DNA of 64,000 nt, taken from contig DBQI01000023.1 of assembly GCA_002305165.1 (NCBI GenBank), positions 1-64,000 of the forward strand, given 5' to 3'. This DNA is from Armatimonadetes bacterium UBA1398 (lineage in GTDB: Bacteria > Armatimonadota > Zipacnadia > UBA1398). Each line of letters begins with the position of its first letter. The stretch's first letter is position 1. The notes below the pieces were generated by a model that worked only from the letters and a program-made list of their open reading frames with translations, was not told where the DNA came from and searched no databases. The position numbers were made by a program, and so were the translations under genes. Below, in pieces: positions 24,979 through 32,454 of this stretch.

Positions 24979-25008
24979 AGAGCGGTCGACCCAACAGTCG
25001 ACCGCTCT
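24979..25008 (-). terminator. Terminator hairpin after tRNA-Val
   Basis: AGAGCGGTCGAC and GTCGACCGCTCT form a perfect 12-bp stem around a 6-nt loop. On the minus strand it is followed by TTTCGGTAT. It lies 38 nt after the tRNA and about 80 nt before thrS, so it may end the tRNA transcript or act as an attenuator before thrS. Confidence 0.65.
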
Positions 25009-25046
25009 CTAACTACCAATCTGCTTCGCTGCTTCGGATACTGGAG

Positions 25047-25122
25047 TGGTGGGCGGTGCTGGAATCGAACCAGCGACCTCTTCCGCGTCAAGGAAGCATT
25101 CTAGCCCCTGAACTAACCGCCC
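25047..25122 (-). tRNA. tRNA-Val(GAC), CCA encoded
   Basis: A 76-nt cloverleaf on the minus strand. The acceptor stem is GGGCGGT with ACCGCCC, the D arm is GTTC...GAAT, and the anticodon arm is CTTCC-TTGACGC-GGAAG with anticodon GAC after U33. The variable loop is AGGTC, the T arm is GCTGG-TTCGATT-CCAGC, and the end is A plus CCA. The GAC anticodon reads GUC (and wobble GUU) valine codons. Its own promoter and terminator flank it. Confidence 0.95.
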
Positions 25123-25149
25123 ACCGGGGCAGCGGTTCATCGAAGCAGC

Positions 25150-25179
25150 ACTATACCATGGGGGGGGCCCGGAGTGCAA
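25150..25179 (-). promoter_or_regulatory. Promoter of tRNA-Val
   Basis: On the minus strand TTGCAC and TATAGT are separated by 18 nt, and TGG precedes the -10. The predicted start lies about 20 nt before the tRNA 5' end. A run of G residues occupies the spacer. Confidence 0.6.
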
Positions 25180-25365
25180 ACCGCGGGCGGAACAACGCGC
25201 ACATGGGTCTGCCACAGAAGGGATTCATGGATAAGCGTGCTAAGAGAAGATATGATCGTGGGGCCCATTGAGGCAACCCGGGCGGCCCCTAGGTCGTCCA
25301 TGTACGGGACATGAGCAGGTCATCGCTTACCCGTATCTCGCAAGACGAAAAGGACGCAATCGACG

Positions 25366-26853
25366 ATGGTTCGGACACCCTGTACCGTACTGATCCTAGG
25401 TCTCCTGGGCTGCATAGCCGTGGGGGCGGCCGCCGCCCCACTGTATTTCGTGAGCCCCGGCGAGGCTGAGGGGCAGGTTGTCGTCAAGGCCACGGACTCC
25501 GAGGCGCCGCAGGTGCGCACCCTAATAGCCCTTCAGCAAGCGCGCGCCATCGGATGGTCACCCGACGGTCGATACTTCTCCTTCGTCCAACTCGACCCCG
25601 TCGACGACCCGAACGGCGCCCGCCGACTTTTCGCGTACGACTGCGTCGAGGCGAAGGCGCTCAACATCAGCCCACGAGGTCAGGATGTGGCTGGCTACTG
25701 GTGGGCCGAGAACTCCAGCGGGATCGCCTACCTGGTCCACATCGGGGCAGAGGACTCGAACACCTACGATGTCTACTGCCACGACCTGACCCCAGGCTCC
25801 CAGGCCAGCAAACTCAATGGGAGCATACCCTCGGCGGGCGCTGCCTCCGTGTTCTCCGCGGACGGCCGGTACCTCGCCTTCCCTGTGGCTGATCCCACCC
25901 ACTCCGGGCAGGTGGCCGTCGCGGACCGCACCACTGGCGAGGCATGGATCGCTACGGGTTCACTGCATGTGCGTGGGCACCAGTGGAGCCTCTCTGGTGC
26001 TAAGTTGGCCCTTCAGACAGCCGACGAAGAGGCCGGCATCCAGACCCTACACGTCGCCGACGCGGCGAAGCGGACGATCACCCGGGTATCCGGCGATAAC
26101 GAGTCCGTCGAGGGGTTCTCGTGGCGACCGGGCTCCACCGACATGGCGTACCTGATTGCCGCCACGGGCCGAATCGGCGATGGTGTGGAGGGCCAGGAGC
26201 CCGTGCGCTTCAAGAGGGTCCTCGTGAAGCTGGCTAACACGGATACCGGCGAGAATCGGCGAGTCAGCAACGTCTACAACGCGAGTCAGTTCCTCTGGAA
26301 TGCCGATGGCAGCTACTACGCCGTGAGCGACATGGCCGTGGATCCCCTCTCCGGAGCCGCTCAGCCTTCCATCAAGGTGGGCAGCTTCAGTGGGCAGATG
26401 GCCACGCCGCAGCTCGTCGCGAACAGCTCCGGGTCAGCGATCTTCGCCTGGAGCCCTGACTCCAAGTCCCTAGCATTCATCATGGGCCAGTATCTCTACC
26501 GCTACGATGTTGCGGACCGGAAAACCAGCGTGGTGGTCGATTCGCTCACCGTTCGGGACCTCACCTGGTCGCCCGATGGGCGCCATCTGGCCGTCCTGAC
26601 CCCCTATGCTGAGGGCGGCATCGTGGTGTGGAACGTCGATGTATTCGGGGGCACGGGGCGCGTCATCTCCCACGCCTTCCGCGGGGCAGGCATGGTGGAC
26701 TGGTCGCCCCAGGGCGACAGCTTGTTGCTCTACATGCCGCGCGGGGCGGATACGGGGATGCTGAACCTCCTGAACCCCACGGGGACCCCTGACGACGCGG
26801 TCCTGGTGGCCGAGGATGCGACCACCGCGACGTGGTATCCCGCGAACGACTAG
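25366..26853 (+). CDS. Secreted TolB/PD40-type beta-propeller protein
   Basis: A 495-residue protein with a signal peptide (MVRTPCTVLILGLLGCIAVG, then AAAAP). Blades of the WD40-like PD40 type are recognisable: ARAIGWSPDGRYFSF, SVFSADGRYLAFPV, AIFAWSPDSKSLAFI, DLTWSPDGRHLAVL and MVDWSPQGDSLLLY. These blades are typical of TolB-like propellers that mediate envelope protein contacts. No catalytic domain follows. It is next to a second secreted protein gene with a 32-nt gap. The molecular role is unknown. Confidence 0.8.
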   Translation: MVRTPCTVLILGLLGCIAVGAAAAPLYFVSPGEAEGQVVVKATDSEAPQVRTLIALQQARAIGWSPDGRYFSFVQLDPVDDPNGARRLFAYDCVEAKALNISPRGQDVAGYWWAENSSGIAYLVHIGAEDSNTYDVYCHDLTPGSQASKLNGSIPSAGAASVFSADGRYLAFPVADPTHSGQVAVADRTTGEAWIATGSLHVRGHQWSLSGAKLALQTADEEAGIQTLHVADAAKRTITRVSGDNESVEGFSWRPGSTDMAYLIAATGRIGDGVEGQEPVRFKRVLVKLANTDTGENRRVSNVYNASQFLWNADGSYYAVSDMAVDPLSGAAQPSIKVGSFSGQMATPQLVANSSGSAIFAWSPDSKSLAFIMGQYLYRYDVADRKTSVVVDSLTVRDLTWSPDGRHLAVLTPYAEGGIVVWNVDVFGGTGRVISHAFRGAGMVDWSPQGDSLLLYMPRGADTGMLNLLNPTGTPDDAVLVAEDATTATWYPAND

Positions 26854-26885
26854 ATCACCGCATTCACCGAAGGAGCCGTCGTACC

Positions 26886-27941
26886 GTGATTCTCCGACAC
26901 TCACCCGCGTGCCGGGCCATGGGCATCGCCCTTGGCGCTTGGCTACTGGCTCTGGCAGGCGGCGCTCTCGCTCAGGACGGCCTCCCTCCGACGGACCTGC
27001 GCTACATGGGACTCGCGTCCGAGGCACAGGGATGCTTCGAAGCCTCGGACAGCGAGTTCGTCAACCCGCTCAACCTGGAGAACAACGTTCTCGGCTTCAA
27101 CGGGACCCCCGATAATCCGCGGCCCACAATCAAGTACGTCTTCGAGATCCCCGACGGGTCTCAGGTCGGTGAGCCCATCACCGTCTCCATACAGGTGCGG
27201 TTCATCCAGAACGAGGGGTGGGAGCCGGCGGAGGCCTCTGCCGTCGTGAAGCATGAGGACCGAGGGGCGCCCTTGGCCGACTCCAGCTACGTCCCGACCA
27301 GCACCCGGCGGGACGTGTGGAGCGTCGACTTCCCCTCCAAGGGGCCTGGTGTGTACACCGTATCCGTGCGCGTGGGCGCCGCTCGCTACTTCCACGGCCA
27401 GTTCTCACGCACCCTCGTCGCGCGTCCGAACAGCGCGGAGCCGGCAACCCGAGATGACTGGTTCGCGGCCTATGGGCTGGACGAGACCGAGGCGCTCGCT
27501 TTCGAGGCTACCCGAGTGTCGGCCCCCGGCGGGACCGAGGAGACGCGGGACGACGGGTTCCCCCAGGCCTCACTGGGCAATCAGGTCACCAACGCTATCC
27601 GCTGGAACTACAACAACTACTCGCCGCGCCTCAACGCCGTCTACTTTCCCATCACCATCGGGCCCGAGGACGTCAATACCGAGATGAAGCTCGGTGTCCT
27701 GCTGCGCTACCTGGTAGGCGAGGGCAGGCTGCAAGTGCGCGATGCCACGGATGACGCCGTCATCTACCTGGACATGCCCGTCTATCCCTCACCGGAGGTG
27801 AAGGCCCTGTGGGCTCCGGTCCGATTCGACAAGCCAGGCGTCTACAGCGTCCTCTTCATCGACAAGGGCGTGGGCCGGGCGGAGGCGAGCGTCTACCGGA
27901 TCTGCTACCTCAGGCGCGCCGCCACCGATGCCACTGAGTAG
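26886..27941 (+). CDS. Secreted hypothetical protein with beta-sandwich regions
   Basis: A 351-residue protein with a signal peptide (ACRAMGIALGAWLLALAGG, cleaved after ALA). The mature protein has two beta-rich halves: KYVFEIPDGSQVGEPITVSIQVRF with VYTVSVRVGAARYFHG, and NAVYFPITIGPEDVNTEMKLGVLLRY with VYSVLFIDKGVG. The fold may be Ig-like. The GTG at 26886 follows AAGGAG; an ATG at 26919 is an alternative that keeps the signal peptide. I recognise no family. It follows the propeller gene closely and is probably co-transcribed. Confidence 0.65.
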   Translation: MILRHSPACRAMGIALGAWLLALAGGALAQDGLPPTDLRYMGLASEAQGCFEASDSEFVNPLNLENNVLGFNGTPDNPRPTIKYVFEIPDGSQVGEPITVSIQVRFIQNEGWEPAEASAVVKHEDRGAPLADSSYVPTSTRRDVWSVDFPSKGPGVYTVSVRVGAARYFHGQFSRTLVARPNSAEPATRDDWFAAYGLDETEALAFEATRVSAPGGTEETRDDGFPQASLGNQVTNAIRWNYNNYSPRLNAVYFPITIGPEDVNTEMKLGVLLRYLVGEGRLQVRDATDDAVIYLDMPVYPSPEVKALWAPVRFDKPGVYSVLFIDKGVGRAEASVYRICYLRRAATDATE

Positions 27942-27953
27942 CCCGTCGCTCCG

Positions 27954-29666
27954 CTAGCGCGAGCACTTCTCCCCGAGCATCGCGAAGAAGTCAGCGGGCG
28001 CGATTACCTCGATATCGAGGTCCGGCCTCAGCCGCCGAAGCGCATCCAGGGTTGCCACGATCTCCGTCGGCGTCGTCCAGACGATTCGGAAGAAGTGGAA
28101 TGACGGCGCCGACGTTCCCTCTCGATCCATGGCGGCGCTCATCACCGCTGCCGTCGACTCGGGATCGCTGAAGTTGCAGGCGTCGTTGATGAGGTTCGTG
28201 ACGGTCATGCCTCGCCAGACGTGGGGCTCTGGGGACCTGCCGCCCTGCTGGTGCAGGTCCATAACGATGGTGGCGAACCCATCCGGCGCGAACTCCACGA
28301 AGGCATCCTTCACCGCCGCCGTTGGCTCACCCCAATCCAGCACCATCGGGGCCATCGTCATGTCCGCTTCCTCGAAGTACGCGCGGTTGTGGCGCACAAA
28401 GAGGGGCAGGCTCTCCGGCGCGATTCGGTTCGGGTTCATGTAACCCGCCGCACTCGCATCGCTCGTGAAGGTGTCCGCCGGCGTGGCGGTGCTGTAGAGG
28501 TACGCGATGATGTCCGGGTAGGTGTCCAGAAGGTTCGGATTGATGCCCCATGCCAGGGGAAGCGTGCCTCGGGCTGGATCATGCCAGATCCTCGGGATGA
28601 AGTCGTATATCGTCGTCGCTGAGTCGTAGTCCGCCATCAGGATGCAGAGGTAGTTGCGATCCCCCACCAACCGAGGTCCCGCCGCGGGGTCTTGCTGGAG
28701 CGGAGCACGGGGCGCCTGGGCGTGGAGCGACTGGTTGAAGCAATCGCTCGAGATGGTGTTCTGGAAGCAGTTGTACGGCGACATCAGCCACACCGACTCC
28801 CACTCGGTGGGAACGGGCTCGTGGGCGCTCGGATGCCCCGGCATGTTGCTGTACTTGGTAAAGTTGAAGAAACCCGTGAGTTCCGTCATGTGCTCGCCGC
28901 CGGCCTGGCGATGCACGCGAGACAGGATCATCTCGTAGGTCTCTTTGTCCAGACCCAGCGCCTGAGAGGGGTCATCCTCGGGCGCTTCGTCGCCCCACGG
29001 GGAGAGGTCGAAGACGAAGGCGCGGTGCCACACCGCCCAGTCTCGCGTCAGCACGTACTTGATGTCTCCCGCGTCGCGAGTGCCTAAGGAGTCCTCGTAG
29101 AGGCAGAGCATCCGGGTGGAGCAGTGGCCCGGATCGAGGTACTCGCGGATCGCCCACCGGTACGCGTCGTTCTTCGCGCTGCCCGTCTCGGCGCCCGTGA
29201 ACATTCCCCGCAGGTCGAGCAGCACCGGCAGGTCCCACTCGGCGAGGCGCGCGTCCGCGAGTTCGGGACCGAGTACAACTCCATCGAGGACTCCCGCCGC
29301 AGTCGTCGCTACGTTCACGGTGGCGGGCACCGCCGGGTCCCAGATGACGGCGCCCTTGAGGGCATCACCGGCGAGTGCGACCAACTCCGAGAGGTCCGTA
29401 AGGGGACGCGGGTCACGCCCCTCCAGCCAGCGACCCCCGGAGGACATCAGGTCGAGCCAGTACCGAGGTCGTTCGCTGCCCCGCGATAGCACGTACAGGC
29501 TGGGCCCGTCGCGGTTCACGAGTCCCTGCAGGCATGCCACGGCTAGCGACTCGTCATACGCTTCCGGCGTGCCGTCCTGACGGAGCGTGAAGGTGTGGAG
29601 AGGCGCAGCATGACTCTGGGCCGTGAGGGGGGCGAGGAGCGAGGCGAGCGCGGTGAACGTAGCCAT
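27954..29666 (-). CDS. GxGYxYP-domain secreted protein (putative glycoside hydrolase)
   Basis: A 570-residue secreted protein (signal MATFTALASLLAPLTAQSHA). LAVACLQGLVNRDGPSLYVL is the typical N-terminal segment of GxGYxYP proteins. The C-terminal part has AWGINPNLLDTYPDIIAYLY and the namesake region SAAGYMNPNRI, a degenerate form of GxGYxYP. The domain occurs in Planctomycetota, Verrucomicrobiota and Armatimonadota near carbohydrate genes; its activity is unproven. The ATG at 29666 has GAGGGG upstream. It converges on the previous gene with a 12-bp gap and is divergent from the UroD-like gene. Confidence 0.75.
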   Translation of the reverse strand: MATFTALASLLAPLTAQSHAAPLHTFTLRQDGTPEAYDESLAVACLQGLVNRDGPSLYVLSRGSERPRYWLDLMSSGGRWLEGRDPRPLTDLSELVALAGDALKGAVIWDPAVPATVNVATTAAGVLDGVVLGPELADARLAEWDLPVLLDLRGMFTGAETGSAKNDAYRWAIREYLDPGHCSTRMLCLYEDSLGTRDAGDIKYVLTRDWAVWHRAFVFDLSPWGDEAPEDDPSQALGLDKETYEMILSRVHRQAGGEHMTELTGFFNFTKYSNMPGHPSAHEPVPTEWESVWLMSPYNCFQNTISSDCFNQSLHAQAPRAPLQQDPAAGPRLVGDRNYLCILMADYDSATTIYDFIPRIWHDPARGTLPLAWGINPNLLDTYPDIIAYLYSTATPADTFTSDASAAGYMNPNRIAPESLPLFVRHNRAYFEEADMTMAPMVLDWGEPTAAVKDAFVEFAPDGFATIVMDLHQQGGRSPEPHVWRGMTVTNLINDACNFSDPESTAAVMSAAMDREGTSAPSFHFFRIVWTTPTEIVATLDALRRLRPDLDIEVIAPADFFAMLGEKCSR

Positions 29667-29842
29667 AGGTCAGTATCCCCTCAGAATGAGCTCGATCGGG
29701 CCGAGCGACGGTCCCTTCGTCGGTCTGGGCCCAATGCCTTGCGCCTCGCGAAGGATGTGCAGGCCAGGCCCCGAAGCTACCGTCGCGATGACGGCCTCCA
29801 GCCTGCTAGCCGTCACACGCAACCGGCGAGAGGCGGATCCCC

Positions 29843-30781
29843 ATGACCCCCAGGCAGCGGCTCCAGACCCTCCTCGATGGTGGCACGCCCGATGCGCCGC
29901 CACACTGGGAGCTCGTCTTCCAGATCCCCAAGGAGTTCTTCGGCCTCGATCCCACCCCCGTCCACGAGGCCTCCTACTCCTCCGATGCCGACCGCGCGCA
30001 GGCCTTCTATGGCTTCCACAACGAGGTCGGCGCTCGGCTTATCCAGGAGTGCCACTGGGCCGCGATGCCCGCGGCCGACGCCTACAGCCCCGCCTCCCTG
30101 CGCGCCACGAAGGAGGCTCTCGGCGACCTCGCCCTCATCCCGGGCTACGAGGGATCCGGGGTTTTCTGGATGCTCCCGGGCTCTGAGGTGATGGAGTTCG
30201 TCGTGAAGCTCTTCGAGCGGCCCGAGGAGCTTCACGCCGAGGCGCGGCAGAAGTGCGACGCCGCCAAGGAGCGCCTCCGGGCCCTCGCCGATGCTGGGGC
30301 GGACTTCTTCGTCGGGACCTACGACTTCGGCTTCAACGATGCGCCCTTCATCTCGCCCGACCACTTCCGCCAGTTCGTCACGCCGTACCTGACCGAGATC
30401 GTGGAGACAGCTCACGACCTCGGCAAGGCGATGATCCTGCACTCCGACGGATGCCTGACGCAGATCCTCGACCAGATCCACGCCACGGGCATCGACGGCT
30501 ACCAGTCCGTTGACCCCCAGGGTCACATGGATATCGGCATCGTCCGGGAGCAGTACCCGGACTGGCTGCTTATGGGCAATGTCAACTGCGCCATGATGCA
30601 GGAGGGGCCGGAGGAGGAGATCCGCCGCTCTGTTCGCGCCTGCATGGACGAGGGGGGCGTGGGCAGACGCTACATCCTCTCTACCTCCAACTGCATCTTC
30701 CACGGGATGCCGCCGGAGAACTACCGCATCATGCTCGATGAGTACCGCGCGTGTCTCAAGCGGGTGGGTGCGCAGCCGTAG
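29843..30781 (+). CDS. Uroporphyrinogen decarboxylase-like (MtaA/CmuA group) protein
   Basis: A 312-residue TIM-barrel protein of the UROD superfamily. MTPRQRLQTLLDGGTPDAPP is the usual start, followed by GADFFVGTYDFGFNDAPFISPDHFRQFVTPYL. The central strand AMILHSDGCLTQILDQIHATGIDGYQSVDP carries the His and Cys that bind zinc in methyltransferase members. It lacks the Arg-rich porphyrin-binding N-terminus, so it is more likely a corrinoid-type methyltransferase or a sugar-associated relative than HemE. No corrinoid protein gene is nearby. A second paralogue lies at 48932-49903. Confidence 0.8.
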   Translation: MTPRQRLQTLLDGGTPDAPPHWELVFQIPKEFFGLDPTPVHEASYSSDADRAQAFYGFHNEVGARLIQECHWAAMPAADAYSPASLRATKEALGDLALIPGYEGSGVFWMLPGSEVMEFVVKLFERPEELHAEARQKCDAAKERLRALADAGADFFVGTYDFGFNDAPFISPDHFRQFVTPYLTEIVETAHDLGKAMILHSDGCLTQILDQIHATGIDGYQSVDPQGHMDIGIVREQYPDWLLMGNVNCAMMQEGPEEEIRRSVRACMDEGGVGRRYILSTSNCIFHGMPPENYRIMLDEYRACLKRVGAQP

Positions 30782-30799
30782 CTGGGTCGGGCCCGCGGG

Positions 30800-31012
30800 C
30801 TACCTGAGGGAGCCAGCGGTCTGGCCTGGGATGAAGTGTCGCTGGACTTTCAGACACAGCGCGGTCACCAGCGCTGTGAGGCTCACGACGCCGGCGGACA
30901 TGACGTCCCCGTTCCTCACGTACTTGTCCGACATGCAGCTGCACAGCCCCACGGAGGTCCGCTGTCGGCCCACTACAAGGCCCCACCGAACCACCCGCAG
31001 CGGGCTCGCCAT
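30800..31012 (-). pseudogene. C-terminal remnant of a MalG-like ABC transporter permease
   Basis: The frame ends GDVMSAGVVSLTALVTALCL followed by QRHFIPGQTAGSLR and a stop. This resembles the last helix and tail of carbohydrate ABC permeases (xxQRYFVxGxTAGAVKG). Only about 70 codons remain and no upstream membrane segments are found. It appears to be a decayed gene end in a degraded region. Confidence 0.45.
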
Positions 31013-31028
31013 GCGGCTCGCGGACCCC

Positions 31029-31530
31029 TCACTCTTCGGTAGGCACGGCCGGCTCCGCGGGCCCGAGGAACTCGAAGCTGACCTCACACTGCGCCGCCGC
31101 GGCGCCCGCCACGAGGGAGCTGAACTCCACGCGGCTCGCGCCCTTGGGCAGCTCAGGCGGCGTCGTCGCGATTTCGACCGTCCGCAGCGGGTTCCAGTTC
31201 GGGTCCAGGAGCGTCGCCGAAGGGCCGGGCCCGATGGACAGGCTGTGCCCCACAGGAACCTCGACCGGCACATGAAGCGCCACGCCGCGCACCGTCAGAA
31301 CCGGCTCGCTGAGGGTCGCGGGCGAGGTGGGACTCACATCGACGCGGATAGCGGGGACCTGCGCATCAAAGGGATTGGCTATCTCCCCCTCCGAGATGAT
31401 CGGTTGCCCCGGCTGGAGTGCGACCTGCGAGGTGGAGAACCGGGCCCACGACACGGGCTGCAGGCGCCAGCCACCCTCAGCCGCCTCGAGGTGCCACTCT
31501 GACGCCAGCGCACGGGGGCCGTGCGCTGGC
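31029..31530 (-). pseudogene. 3' remnant of a beta-sandwich secreted protein
   Basis: About 160 codons of protein-like sequence (SEWHLEAAEGGWRLQPVSWA, LQPGQPIISEGEIANPFDA, PTSPATLSEPVLTVRGVAL, LPKGASRVEFSSLVAG) end at a normal stop. Further upstream the frame becomes the shadow of the peroxiredoxin gene, and no start codon with a ribosome-binding site is present. It looks like the C-terminal beta-sandwich of a truncated glycan-related enzyme. Confidence 0.5.
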
Positions 31531-31536
31531 GAGGAC

Positions 31537-32013
31537 CTAGGGCTTGAGGGACTGGACGAACTCGAGGACGGCCTGGGCATGGCCGGCGATCTTGACCTTC
31601 GGGTAGATCCTGCAGATCCTGCCGTCGGGGTCGATGACGAAGGTCGTGCGCTCGATGCCCATGTAAGTGCGGCCGTACATGCTGCGCTCTTTCCAGACGC
31701 CGTACTTGCTGGCGACCTTGGCGCCTGAGTCGCTGAGGAGGGGGAAGCTGAGTCCGCGCTTCTCGGCGAACTTGGCGTGGGCGGCGAGATCGTCGGGGCT
31801 GATGCCGAGAACGGCGGCGCCAGCACGCTCGAAGTCCTCGAGGAGCGCCTGGAAGCTCACAGCCTCGTTCGTGCAGCCGGGAGTGTTGCCCTTCGAGTAA
31901 AAGAAGAGCACGACGTGCTGCTTGCCCTTGTAGTCCTCAAGGGCGACCTTCCCCTCAGGGTGGGCCGAGAGCCTGAACTTGGGAGCAACCTGACCTTCCT
32001 TGAGCGCTGCCAT
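31537..32013 (-). CDS. bcp: Peroxiredoxin, BCP/AhpC-TSA family
   Basis: A 158-residue thiol peroxidase. HVVLFFYSKGNTPGCTNEAV contains the peroxidatic Cys47 in the BCP-type TPGCT motif. AAVLGISPDDLAAHAKFAEK and FPLLSDSGAKVASKYGVW follow as in the family, and TYMGIERTTFVIDPDG is the conserved C-terminal strand. The E. coli-type resolving Cys five residues later is missing (Val-Ser instead), so it should work as a 1-Cys or atypical enzyme. The ATG at 32013 has GGGGGAA upstream. It reduces peroxides with thioredoxin-like donors in the cytoplasm. Confidence 0.92.
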   Translation of the reverse strand: MAALKEGQVAPKFRLSAHPEGKVALEDYKGKQHVVLFFYSKGNTPGCTNEAVSFQALLEDFERAGAAVLGISPDDLAAHAKFAEKRGLSFPLLSDSGAKVASKYGVWKERSMYGRTYMGIERTTFVIDPDGRICRIYPKVKIAGHAQAVLEFVQSLKP

Positions 32014-32098
32014 GAGGAGTTCCCCCTGTCGTGGACTGGCGTCAGCGATCTGTGGGGATTCTACGCCGGGGCGTGGGATTGGGCTAGATGACCGAAGC

Positions 32099-32124
32099 GC
32101 GGCCCCGCACCGAGGCGGGGCCGC
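32099..32124. terminator. GC-rich hairpin between gene remnants and the peroxiredoxin gene
   Basis: GCGGCCCCGC and GCGGGGCCGC form a 10-bp stem around ACCGAG. It lies about 30 nt after the stop of the propeller remnant and 86 nt before the peroxiredoxin start. It probably ended the transcript of the now-decayed gene. Confidence 0.55.
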
Positions 32125-32153
32125 TCGACAAGAGGCGTGAAGCACTGTGCAGG

Positions 32154-32330
32154 CTAAGGTTTGAAGGCGTAGAGTCTTCCGTTCGCGCCCCCGACGTAGA
32201 CGGTGCCGTTTGAGCTGATTGCGGAGCTATCGCTAACGTCGTCCGGCGTGTCCCGAGCCCGCTCTGCTGGCACATCACCCACAGCATAGAAGCGCGCCAG
32301 ATCGTCGTTGGCAGAGCCCATGTGGATTCG
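32154..32330 (-). pseudogene. C-terminal remnant of a PQQ-like beta-propeller protein
   Basis: On the minus strand the frame ending at 32154-32156 reads DDVSDSSAISSNGTVYVGG followed by ANGRLYAFKP and a stop. This is the standard last blade of PQQ-like propellers. Upstream residues (GERIHMGSANDDLARFYAVG) are compatible with coding sequence, but no start or full domain remains. Confidence 0.5.
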
Positions 32331-32454
32331 TTCGCCCTCAGGCGGTGCAGGTTCCTGGCGAGGAGGTACGGTGGCGGGGTGCGAACCACACTTGGCACGT
32401 TAGGCGCGGCGACGAGCCGGCTTGCGCCAACCCCGGAGCAGAGAGGACGTAGGG

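Noticed and set aside
22034..25012. Long plus-strand open frames opposite infC and thrS (577 and 413 codons)
   Set aside because: They mirror well-conserved genes on the other strand, have no ribosome-binding sites and give low-complexity, His/Arg-rich products; GC-rich codon use creates such shadows.
24899..25046. T-box leader upstream of thrS
   Set aside because: No T-box consensus or specifier loop; the hairpin there is better explained as the terminator of tRNA-Val.
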